From the NCBI GenBank assembly GCA_947169185.1, contig CAMVOS010000009.1:1-64000 (forward strand): a stretch of DNA of 64,000 bases, in the 5' to 3' direction. The notes under the pieces were generated by a model. That model was not told the DNA's origin. It made no database searches and was given only the letters and a program-made list of their open reading frames with translations. Below, in pieces: positions 24,928 to 33,409 of this stretch. The stretch comes from an uncultured Prevotella sp. (GTDB lineage: Bacteria; Bacteroidota; Bacteroidia; Bacteroidales; Bacteroidaceae). Both the position numbers and the translations under genes were made by a program. Numbering within the stretch: the stretch's first letter is position 1; each line of letters starts with the position of its first letter.

Positions 24928-24960
24928 GGAGCACCCGAGTTATTCGGATGCTCCTTCTTT
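24928..24960 (+). terminator. Terminator after the lyase/esterase operon
   Basis: GGAGCACCCGA and TTCGGATGCTCC pair (one mismatch), followed by TTCTTT. The remaining bases of the 24809-25110 interval hold the out-of-frame tail remnant, operator site C and the next promoter. Confidence 0.75.
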
Positions 24961-24974
24961 ATTAATAACGAACA

Positions 24975-24988
24975 CGTAAACGTTTACG
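24975..24988. promoter_or_regulatory. Operator-like perfect palindrome (site C)
   Basis: CGTAAACGTTTACG, a perfect 14-base palindrome, lies 54 bases upstream of the -7 box of the following methylesterase gene. Confidence 0.8.
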
Positions 24989-25042
24989 AATTTTATCTGA
25001 TATAAAAAAAGTAAAGAGGTACAAAGTTTTAAAAAAAATCCT

Positions 25043-25050
25043 TATATTTG
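25043..25050 (+). promoter_or_regulatory. Promoter -7 box of the large CE8 gene
   Basis: TATATTTG lies 60 bases upstream of ATG at 25111. No -33 TTG is seen, which fits dependence on an activator. Confidence 0.65.
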
Positions 25051-25110
25051 CACCATAAAACCATTTCGAGCGATTATTAATCTATTTATAATTAACTTAA
25101 AACCAAATTT

Positions 25111-28100
25111 ATGACTAAAAAGTACGTAAGACATTTTGTCTGTATCATCCTGGCATTGCTGGGAATGAGCCAAAGTGCCAATGCTGCTGACTTCAAGGAT
25201 TTCAGCGTCATCGTCAATAACCAGACGGGGACTCTGTTGACCGCTGAAGAGCAGACTCAAGGCACTGCTGTCGAGTTTGGCGTGGCTGTAGCCAATGACG
25301 GCACTGTCAGCCGTGTGGCAGCAAGCGATGCATCATCTGTTGCTACTGTCACAGGAAATTATCACAGCGATCACGGATGTACGAACCTGAAGGTCGTCAC
25401 CGCTGTTCCTGGTGCTGTCAAGATTTTAGTAGGCCAGTGCACCTATAGCAGCAAGGCCATTGTTGTAACCGACAGCAAAGGTGAAACAGTTGCTACCGCT
25501 ACGCCTGCCACCGCTTGTTGGAAGAACGACCGCAGCAATGTGACAGAGATTGTTTACGATGGTGATGCCACTACGCTGACTATCACCGGTATGGACTACT
25601 GCCCGTTCGTGGCTGTCAAGAAGTATGTTGCTCCTGCTGAGTTCCAAAGCTTCGCAGCCATCGTGAACAATCAGGACGGCACATTGCTGACTGCCGAGGA
25701 AATGGCCACTCAGTACACTGCTGTCAACTTCGGTGTGGCTGTTCAGGACGGCAAGACCGTCCGCGTGGCTGCTGACGACGCATCGGCTGTAGCCACCATC
25801 AGCGGCAAGTTCCACAGCGATCACGGATGTACGAACCTGAAAGTCGTCACCGCCGTTCCCGGTGCCGTAAAAATTCTGGTAGGTCAGTGCACCTACAGCA
25901 GCAAGGACATCGTTGTCACCAATAAGGCTGGCGAGACCGTTGCCACCGCAACACCGGCCCAAGCCTGCTGGAAGAACGACAAGAACAACGTAACAGAGCT
26001 GATATACAAAGGCCCTGCCACCACGCTGACCATCACTGGTCCTGACTATTGCCCATTTGTGGCTGTTGAGAAAATTGACGTTCCTCAGGACGTTACTGGT
26101 ACATGGAACTTCGGTAATACCGACATGCAGGCTACATTCATGACCCTGTCAGGCAGCAATGAAGCCGGCGAGGTAGAGGCCATCGAGAAGAATGGTCTGA
26201 AGATGACGGTCGAGGCCAATGGTGCTACCTTCCGTGCTAACGGCGACAACATGCAGGTTCGCTCGGGTGCCGTCTTCAAGATTCCCGTAAAGAATGCCGG
26301 TGACCTCATCACCATCGTGGGCTATCCCGGTTACTCATACTACACCATCGGTGGCAGTGAGGAACTGAACAACGAGAACACCTATAAGGCCAAGATCAGC
26401 GATGCTGAAGCAGGCTATGTGGCTGTGACCTCTAAGAACGACAACAACTACTACAAGTCTATCTCCGTGGTACAGTATGCACCAAAGGAGAAGATAACAC
26501 TGGACAACGAGGCTGCTACCGCTACTTTCGCATTCAATGAGGGCACAGAGGGGCAGAAAGCCGAATTCTCTAATGCAGACTACTTCCTGTCGAGCAAGGT
26601 GGTTGTTGGCAGCAACTGGACCATCAAGGACAAGACCACCTACGCTGAAGCTACGGAGACTCGTCTGGAGCCTACCGACCAGCATAACAGCAACCTGACG
26701 GATGACGATGTCGTGAGCTTCCTCATCACCCCGAAGCCCGGCTTCACCTTCACACCGACGAAGGTAGGTTTCAAGGCAAACCGCTTCGGAACAGACAACG
26801 GTCTGATTGACGCTTACTGGCAGAATGCCGACGGCACAACGGTTGAGTTGGAGAAGGAAATCAAGCCAGAGCGCAACAACTCAGGAGCTAATACCATCAA
26901 GAACTATGACGTCACCGGTGCAACGCCAGGTGAGGGCACATGCGGACTGAAGTTGTATCTCTATAAACTGCAGGCTGGCAAGCAAATCGGTCTGGCAGAT
27001 ATCGTCATCGAAGGTGTGCTCAACGGCACAGAGAAGGACGTTCCCGTATTGGCATCATTCAAGATTAACGGCAACGAATATACTGTTGAGGACGTATTTG
27101 GCGAACTGTATGAAGCCACACTGAAGTTACCAAAAGCAGAAACTATGGTCAGCAAGAGCAATCCGCTGACTGACGTTACCGCCACTACTGGTGAGGTAGG
27201 TGAGATAACCTACGACGAAAAGGACAAAGCTTGCACCGTTACCATCCCAATGACAGCAGGTGAGACAACGATGGAGTACGTGCTGAACGTCATCTTCAAG
27301 CCTGACTATAAGCTGGAGTATATGGGTGTAGACGGCAGTGTACTGGCTACACAGGCTGTCGAGGAAGATGCCGCCATTGGTGAGTTTGCCTTCGATATCA
27401 ACAACGTTCCTGCTACGAAGGAAGGCTACAAGGCTCGCGGTTGGTTCAAGACCAGCGTACTTGGCGAGAAGTTCACTACTGCCGACGTCATTACTGCCGA
27501 CACCAAGCTCTATGCTATCCAGACTGAGATTGAGGAGAGCAGTACCCACAAGAAGTACATCTTCGACCTGGCAGACAAATTCTTCTATGCTGAAGATCAT
27601 GAGGCCTTCAATCCTGCAGGCGAAGGCTACTACTGGCACGATGCTCAGCACGGATGGGCCTTCAAGAACGGCAACACCGTAGACCTGCTGGTAGGTCCTA
27701 AGGCTACCATTTCTGTCGTACTCTGCCAATATGGTTCTGGTACAGGCATCGCTGTGAAGAAAGGTGATCAGACACTGGCAACGCTCGACGGCAAGGCTGA
27801 GGGCGACGGTGGCACGGTGGCTTACAACTATGAGGGTGAAGCTGGTACACTGACGCTGGAGATGCAGTGCGGTGGCGAGATGTACATCCATGGTATGAAG
27901 ATTGTGAACACCGCTGAAGTTAACTTTGAAAGTGATGGCGACTGGTACTTCGTGAAGGCTGGCGATGCAGGTAGCTTCATGGATGTGCTTGACGTTGTCA
28001 ACGGCAAGAATGCCTCGAAGGATGCTGCTCGTTCGTATATCTTCCTGCCCAATGGCACTTACGACCTTGACGCTACTGTCAAGACTGCAATCAGTGGACA

Positions 28101-29727
28101 CAACATCTCTATTATTGGTGAGTCTATGGACAAGACCATCATCGTGACCACCCCTGACAAGTCGATAGAAGGACTGGGCAAGGCCGATATGTTCCAGATT
28201 AGCGGTACTAACCTGTACATGCAGGATCTGACTTTGAAGAATGCACTCGACTACTATGCAGCCGGTTCAGCTGGACGTGCCGCTGCCGTCGTTGATGCCG
28301 GTAACCGCACAATTGCCAAGAATGTGCGTCTGTTGTCATATCAGGATACCTATTGGAGTTCGAACAACAATCAGCAGGCATATTGGGAGAACTGTGACAT
28401 CCACGGTACTGTTGACTTCATCTGCGGTGGTGGCGATGTTCGCTTCCAGAACACAACCATCTCGCTGGAGCCTCGTGCTAAAGACGGCAAGGGTGGTCGT
28501 ACTGTTGTCGCTCCCACCACGAATACCAAGTTCGGTTATGTCTTCGATGGCTGTAAGGTTGTTGACCTAGCCAATGGTAAGGGTGACTGGAACTTCGGAC
28601 GTACCTGGCAGAACGAGCCTATCACCGTCTATCTGAACACAACGCTCGACGCCAACGCAGCCAAGACTCTTGTCTCTTCACGTTGGACACAGAAGGGTAT
28701 GAACAACAAGGATCCGAAGCTCTTCGGTGAGTTCAATACGATGGATGAAACCGGTAACGACATCACGCCTGCCAGCAACAAGATCAATTCGCATGGCGGC
28801 ACCTTCGAGACCATCATCTCTGCCGAGCAGGCTGCTGAATTCACCTACGAGAAGATGTTCTCTGAGAACACTGATAAGCAGTGGGACCCCGCAGCACTTG
28901 CTAAGCAAGCTCCCGCAGCACTTAACGTGAAACTCGAAGGAACAACGCTGTCATGGGAGTCACAAGCAGTCGGACAGTTCTGGGCTGTGGTCAAGGATGG
29001 CAAGGTCATTGCCTTCACTCACGACAATAATTACACCGTTGACAATGCATCTGCAGACTATGCTGTCCGTGCCATCAATGCGATGGGTGGTCTCGGCGAG
29101 ATTACATCAGTACCTGTCTATGCAACCGTCAAACTGTCTAAGCAGGGCTATGCAACCTTCTACGACTCGAAACATAGCTATGAGTTGCCCGAGGGCATCA
29201 AGGCTTACATCGTCACAGCTGCTACGCCCGACGCACTGACTTATCAGGAATTGAACAGTGCCATTACCTCTGGTACAGCTGTCATGCTCGAGTCTTCCGA
29301 CAAGAAGGGTGACGAGATAACGCTTAAGTCCGTTGATTATGTCTCTGCTTCATACACCGGCAACAACCTGCTGAAGGGTAGCGACGAAGCTACTATGACG
29401 TCAGCCAATGAGGATAGCTGGTTCTATAAGCTCACCTATGGTACCAAGGACTCCAAATATGCCAGCACATTTGGCTGGTTCTGGGGTGCTGCCGACGGTG
29501 CAGCCTTCCAGATTGAGGCACACCGTGCATGGCTCGCCATTCCGAAGACCGGCCAGAGCGCTCCTGCCTTTGGCTACAGCTTAGGAGGCGAAGCAACAGG
29601 CATTTCTGAAATTGAGGGAATGAGAAATGCAGGAAATGAGACATTCTTCGACCTCCAGGGTCGCAAGGTGGTTAAGCCTTCTAAGGGCCTGTATATTGTA
29701 AATGGCAAAATGGTCGTGATTAAATAA
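25111..29727 (+). CDS. Multidomain pectin methylesterase (CE8) with duplicated N-terminal modules
   Basis: A 1538-residue secreted protein (signal ends near SANAAD). Two tandem modules of about 150 residues (about 25-325) share HSDHGCTNLKVVTAVPGAVK and ILVGQCTYSSK. Further beta modules follow, including an InlB-like stretch near 735-800 (GVDGSVLATQ ... GWFKTS). The CE8 beta-helix (about 945-1255) has YIFLPNGTYDLDAT, LLSYQDTYW (acid Asp about 1078), GTVDFICGGG (nucleophile Asp about 1102) and NFGRTWQNEP. The C-terminus has an Fn3-like linker and the tail FFDLQGRKVVKPSKGLYIVN then GKMVVIK. It hydrolyses methyl esters of homogalacturonan. Its multiple binding modules suggest a surface-attached enzyme. 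It has its own promoter with operator site C. Confidence 0.87.
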   Translation: MTKKYVRHFVCIILALLGMSQSANAADFKDFSVIVNNQTGTLLTAEEQTQGTAVEFGVAVANDGTVSRVAASDASSVATVTGNYHSDHGCTNLKVVTAVPGAVKILVGQCTYSSKAIVVTDSKGETVATATPATACWKNDRSNVTEIVYDGDATTLTITGMDYCPFVAVKKYVAPAEFQSFAAIVNNQDGTLLTAEEMATQYTAVNFGVAVQDGKTVRVAADDASAVATISGKFHSDHGCTNLKVVTAVPGAVKILVGQCTYSSKDIVVTNKAGETVATATPAQACWKNDKNNVTELIYKGPATTLTITGPDYCPFVAVEKIDVPQDVTGTWNFGNTDMQATFMTLSGSNEAGEVEAIEKNGLKMTVEANGATFRANGDNMQVRSGAVFKIPVKNAGDLITIVGYPGYSYYTIGGSEELNNENTYKAKISDAEAGYVAVTSKNDNNYYKSISVVQYAPKEKITLDNEAATATFAFNEGTEGQKAEFSNADYFLSSKVVVGSNWTIKDKTTYAEATETRLEPTDQHNSNLTDDDVVSFLITPKPGFTFTPTKVGFKANRFGTDNGLIDAYWQNADGTTVELEKEIKPERNNSGANTIKNYDVTGATPGEGTCGLKLYLYKLQAGKQIGLADIVIEGVLNGTEKDVPVLASFKINGNEYTVEDVFGELYEATLKLPKAETMVSKSNPLTDVTATTGEVGEITYDEKDKACTVTIPMTAGETTMEYVLNVIFKPDYKLEYMGVDGSVLATQAVEEDAAIGEFAFDINNVPATKEGYKARGWFKTSVLGEKFTTADVITADTKLYAIQTEIEESSTHKKYIFDLADKFFYAEDHEAFNPAGEGYYWHDAQHGWAFKNGNTVDLLVGPKATISVVLCQYGSGTGIAVKKGDQTLATLDGKAEGDGGTVAYNYEGEAGTLTLEMQCGGEMYIHGMKIVNTAEVNFESDGDWYFVKAGDAGSFMDVLDVVNGKNASKDAARSYIFLPNGTYDLDATVKTAISGHNISIIGESMDKTIIVTTPDKSIEGLGKADMFQISGTNLYMQDLTLKNALDYYAAGSAGRAAAVVDAGNRTIAKNVRLLSYQDTYWSSNNNQQAYWENCDIHGTVDFICGGGDVRFQNTTISLEPRAKDGKGGRTVVAPTTNTKFGYVFDGCKVVDLANGKGDWNFGRTWQNEPITVYLNTTLDANAAKTLVSSRWTQKGMNNKDPKLFGEFNTMDETGNDITPASNKINSHGGTFETIISAEQAAEFTYEKMFSENTDKQWDPAALAKQAPAALNVKLEGTTLSWESQAVGQFWAVVKDGKVIAFTHDNNYTVDNASADYAVRAINAMGGLGEITSVPVYATVKLSKQGYATFYDSKHSYELPEGIKAYIVTAATPDALTYQELNSAITSGTAVMLESSDKKGDEITLKSVDYVSASYTGNNLLKGSDEATMTSANEDSWFYKLTYGTKDSKYASTFGWFWGAADGAAFQIEAHRAWLAIPKTGQSAPAFGYSLGGEATGISEIEGMRNAGNETFFDLQGRKVVKPSKGLYIVNGKMVVIK

Positions 29728-29749
29728 TAATATCAAATAAATGACAATT

Positions 29750-29929
29750 ATGAATAAAGCTAAGATATTGATTTGCTCTGTCGTTGCATCAATGGCACTG
29801 ACAGCATGTAGCGTAGAGGATAATCCGGCCGTCGATCCCGTCATCAATCCAACGGATACGGCGACAGTTGTCATCGACAATCCAATAGAGGCAGAAAGCG
29901 ACCAGCCTGCCTACGCACCTGGTTTGTAA
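29750..29929 (+). CDS. Small lipoprotein
   Basis: A 59-residue product starting MNKAKILICSVVASMALTAC (lipid-attachable Cys20). The mature peptide is about 40 residues, acidic and rich in Pro/Asp/Val (SVEDNPAVDPVINPTDTATV). An alternative ATG lies 9 bases upstream. It follows the CE8 gene by about 20 bases and ends at a strong terminator, so it is co-transcribed. I recognise no named family. It may be an outer-membrane anchored accessory of the neighbouring enzyme. Confidence 0.7.
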   Translation: MNKAKILICSVVASMALTACSVEDNPAVDPVINPTDTATVVIDNPIEAESDQPAYAPGL

Positions 29930-29947
29930 TACACCTTATTATATTAA

Positions 29948-29986
29948 AGGAGGGCGGAGATTGATATCTCTGCCCTCCTTTTTTGT
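29948..29986 (+). terminator. Terminator after the small lipoprotein
   Basis: AGGAGGGCGGAGAT pairs with ATCTCTGCCCTCCT, followed by a T tract. Confidence 0.85.
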
Positions 29987-29993
29987 CAGACGA

Positions 29994-30007
29994 CGTAAAC
30001 GTTTACG
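29994..30007. promoter_or_regulatory. Operator-like perfect palindrome (site D)
   Basis: CGTAAACGTTTACG lies 53 bases upstream of the -7 box of the first SusC gene. Confidence 0.8.
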
Positions 30008-30037
30008 CCACAATAAAAGACAAATGATGTTTAAAAT

Positions 30038-30069
30038 TTGTTCAATTGGTTAAAAAGTCTTATCTTTGC
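30038..30069 (+). promoter_or_regulatory. Promoter of the first SusC/SusD operon
   Basis: TTG at 30038-30040, a 20-base spacer, then TATCTTTGC at 30061-30069. Confidence 0.8.
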
Positions 30070-30116
30070 ATCAAGTTTATAACTACCTACAAAAAACAAA
30101 CCTAATTTTAATTAAA

Positions 30117-33100
30117 ATGCAAAAAAGAAGATTTCTCTTAGCCCTGCTGCTATGCGCACTGTGGCTAACGGGCTTCGCCCAAAATGCAGTCAAAGGTACC
30201 GTCAAGGACAAGACTGGTGAACCTCTGATTGGTGTTAGCGTTACCTTTGGTAACGGTCAGGGTACGGTGACCGACATTGACGGAAACTTCAGTGTCAACG
30301 CCCCCGCTGGTTCAACCCTTAAGTTCTCTTACGTAGGCTACAAGCCACAGTCACTGAAGGCTGGAGCCAACATGAACATCACACTTGAAGAAGACAACAC
30401 GACGCTGGAAGACGTAGTGGTTGTAGGTTATGGTACGATGAAGCGTAAGGACCTGACTGGTGCTGTTGCTTCTGTAACCGGTGAGAAACTGGCTGCCAAT
30501 CCCGTTGCCAACGTAGCTCAAGCCCTACAGGGTCAGCTGCCTGGTGTCAGTGTTACGTCACAGGACGGTCGCCCCGGTGCCACGATGTCTATCCGTGTGC
30601 GTGGTGGCGGTTCTATCACCCAGTCGAATGACCCGCTTTACATCGTGGACGGTGTAACAGTCAGTGACATCAGCGACATCCCAGCCGACAACATCGAGAG
30701 TATCGACGTACTGAAGGACGCTGCTTCAACAGCTATCTACGGTGCCCGTGGTGCTAATGGTGTTATCCTCGTGACCACCAAGGGTTCGAAGGGTGAAGGC
30801 AAGGCCAAGGTTAAGTATAACATGTACTACCAAATCAAGACCAACCCCAAGCAGTTGGAAACAATGAGTGCCTACGACTATGTCCGTCACACATGGGCAT
30901 ACGCTCAGGCTTACGGTACATCTTACGGCACCAACGTTGCCAAGTATTTCGGATTAGGCAGTGCCAATGGCAACCATTTGGACGAATATAAGAACATTGG
31001 CGTTCATGACTATGTTGACGAGATGGTCAGCACAGCTCACGCATGGAACCATGACCTATCACTCACCGGCGGTAACCAGAACACCAAGTTCTATGCCTCT
31101 GTCAACTATATGAAGGACGACGGTATCCTGGTCAACACTGGTTTCAAGCGTTGGAATGCCAACTTCAAGGTTGATCAAAAGATTACCAAGAACCTGAATC
31201 TGAATATCGATCTCCGCTACAGCGAGATGGAGTTCAAGGGTGTGCGTCAGCTCTTCGAACTGGCTACATCTGCCTATCGCTACCGTCCCATCGACAAGCC
31301 TCTGGGCGAAGACACCCCCAGTCTGATGGGTCAGGGCGACACCTTCATGGAACTGAGTAGCAGCCCCATGAATAATGCCAACAACTATCAGAACGTGACA
31401 CAGCGCCAGCGCGTTCGCGCCACTGGCGGTCTGACGTGGACGCCATTGGTCGGCCTAACAGCTAAGACCGAGCTGTCGCTTGGTCGCAACTGGAATGAGA
31501 CAAACTACTGGGATGGTGGCTTGAACGACGGTTACACCACAGCCCGTCTGACCAAGAGCAATGGCTACAATGTCCGCTGGTCAAACACGCTAAACTATGT
31601 AGTACAGGGTTTGGGCGAGAAGCACAGCCTGTCGTTCCTGCTTGGTAATGAGGTATTGGCAAGCAAGTCGAGCACCAGCCACATCTATGGTTCAGGCTAC
31701 TCAAAGCTTTACAACCTCGAAACCGCTATGGCACGTCTGAGCCTGAGCGACTCATCGCTGGGTAAGGATGAGTTTGGCAACGTCATCGGCGTACCTTCTC
31801 ACACACTGTCATGGTTCGGTCGTATCAACTATGACCTCCTGGGCCGCTATCTGTTCACTGCCACTTTCCGTGCCGATGGTAGTTCGAAGTTTGCTCCCAA
31901 CAACCATTGGGGTTACTTCCCTGCAGCCGCTGCCGCATGGCGTATCTCAGACGAGCCCTTCATGGAGAGCACCAAAGGCTGGCTCGACAACCTGAAGCTC
32001 CGTCTGTCACTTGGTACATCTGGTAGTGACAACATTGACGCCTCATTGTGGCAGAACGACATGTGGGCAACAGACGTCATCACCGTTGACGGCGTAGCCA
32101 CCAACGTTTACAAGCCCGCTGAACTGATGGGTAACAATGACCTGAAATGGGAGAAGACCATTTCTCGCAACATCGGTTTGGATTTTGGTTTCTGGAATGG
32201 CAAACTGCGTGGTAGCATCGAGGCTTACTGGAATACCACGAAAGACATTCTGATGCGCGTTCCCGTTGATGCCACCACTGGTTACAGCTACCAGTACCAG
32301 AATGTAGGCCAGACTTCCAACAAGGGTCTCGAACTGTCAGTCTTCTATGAGGTCATCCGCTCCAAGGACTTCAACCTGAGCGTTAATGCCACCTACAACT
32401 ATAACAAGAATAACATTGATGAGCTGGCAGAAAACGTGATTGCCGACACTCATACCGGTTGGGGTTCTTCAATGCTGAAACCATACTATGACTACATCAT
32501 CCGTGAGGGTCAGCCCGTAGGTACCATCCAGGGCTATAAGAGTGCCGGTTTCTATACCGTCGATGACTTCGATTACGACAATGGTGTATGGACGCTTAAG
32601 ACGGGCGTTCCTGACATTACTGATATCGTCAACTATGCAGGTGCTGGCAACTTCAAAGGCAAGCTAGGACAGCGTAAGGACAAGGATGGCAATCCTGTTG
32701 TTGACTCAAAGAATAAGGCTGTTACCCAGAACGCATTCCCAGGTATGGTGAAGTTTGAGGACGTCAACGGCGACGGTATCGTCAATACTGACGATATGAC
32801 TGAGATTGGCCATGCCATGCCAAAACACACTGGTGGTTTCAACATCAACGCCAGCTACAAGGGCTTTGACTTCGCAGCAGGCTTCACTTATCAGATTGGT
32901 GGCGATGTCTATAACGCCAATGCCATGCACTCTATGATGGGTAACAAGGATAACTCGCTCGGTGCTAACCGTCTGGCATTCGTTGCCGACTGCTGGAAGA
33001 TGTATGATATTGATGCTGCCACAGGCAATCTCGTTGCAGTAACGACACCTGACGAGTTGCGCGCCTTGAACGCCAATGCCAAGTATGCACTGCCCTACTC

Positions 33101-33389
33101 TGAGTACGGTATTGTATCTTCTGAATTCATCGAGGATGCTTCTTATCTGCGTCTGAACACTCTGACCATCGGCTATACCTTCCCGAAGGCATTGACCAAG
33201 AAAGTTGGCATCAGCAACCTGCGTGCTTACATCACAGGCGGTAATCTCTTCTGCATCACAGGCTACAACGGTCTCGATCCTGACGTGAACACAGCCCCGA
33301 CAACTGGTGGATTCCCAACTCCGGGATACGATTATCTGGCCTATCCAAAGGCTCGTACTTTCACTTTTGGTCTTAATGTTGCGTTCTAA
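30117..33389 (+). CDS. SusC-like TonB-dependent outer-membrane transporter (pair 1)
   Basis: A 1090-residue protein with signal MQKRRFLLALLLCALWLTGF AQ. It has an N-terminal carboxypeptidase-regulatory-like domain (VKGTVKDKTGEPLIGVSVTF), a TonB-box-like TLEDVVVVGYG, the plug domain with SIRVRGGGSITQSNDPLYIV, ESIDVLKDAASTAIYGARGA, NGVILVTTKG, and a C-terminal 22-strand barrel ending ARTFTFGLNVAF. It imports oligosaccharides, here presumably pectic oligomers, with its SusD partner 20 bases downstream. It lacks a helix-turn regulatory STN domain. The start at 30117 is chosen because an earlier in-frame ATG overlaps the promoter. Confidence 0.95.
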   Translation: MQKRRFLLALLLCALWLTGFAQNAVKGTVKDKTGEPLIGVSVTFGNGQGTVTDIDGNFSVNAPAGSTLKFSYVGYKPQSLKAGANMNITLEEDNTTLEDVVVVGYGTMKRKDLTGAVASVTGEKLAANPVANVAQALQGQLPGVSVTSQDGRPGATMSIRVRGGGSITQSNDPLYIVDGVTVSDISDIPADNIESIDVLKDAASTAIYGARGANGVILVTTKGSKGEGKAKVKYNMYYQIKTNPKQLETMSAYDYVRHTWAYAQAYGTSYGTNVAKYFGLGSANGNHLDEYKNIGVHDYVDEMVSTAHAWNHDLSLTGGNQNTKFYASVNYMKDDGILVNTGFKRWNANFKVDQKITKNLNLNIDLRYSEMEFKGVRQLFELATSAYRYRPIDKPLGEDTPSLMGQGDTFMELSSSPMNNANNYQNVTQRQRVRATGGLTWTPLVGLTAKTELSLGRNWNETNYWDGGLNDGYTTARLTKSNGYNVRWSNTLNYVVQGLGEKHSLSFLLGNEVLASKSSTSHIYGSGYSKLYNLETAMARLSLSDSSLGKDEFGNVIGVPSHTLSWFGRINYDLLGRYLFTATFRADGSSKFAPNNHWGYFPAAAAAWRISDEPFMESTKGWLDNLKLRLSLGTSGSDNIDASLWQNDMWATDVITVDGVATNVYKPAELMGNNDLKWEKTISRNIGLDFGFWNGKLRGSIEAYWNTTKDILMRVPVDATTGYSYQYQNVGQTSNKGLELSVFYEVIRSKDFNLSVNATYNYNKNNIDELAENVIADTHTGWGSSMLKPYYDYIIREGQPVGTIQGYKSAGFYTVDDFDYDNGVWTLKTGVPDITDIVNYAGAGNFKGKLGQRKDKDGNPVVDSKNKAVTQNAFPGMVKFEDVNGDGIVNTDDMTEIGHAMPKHTGGFNINASYKGFDFAAGFTYQIGGDVYNANAMHSMMGNKDNSLGANRLAFVADCWKMYDIDAATGNLVAVTTPDELRALNANAKYALPYSEYGIVSSEFIEDASYLRLNTLTIGYTFPKALTKKVGISNLRAYITGGNLFCITGYNGLDPDVNTAPTTGGFPTPGYDYLAYPKARTFTFGLNVAF

Positions 33390-33409
33390 TTAATAAAAAA
33401 GAAATAATC

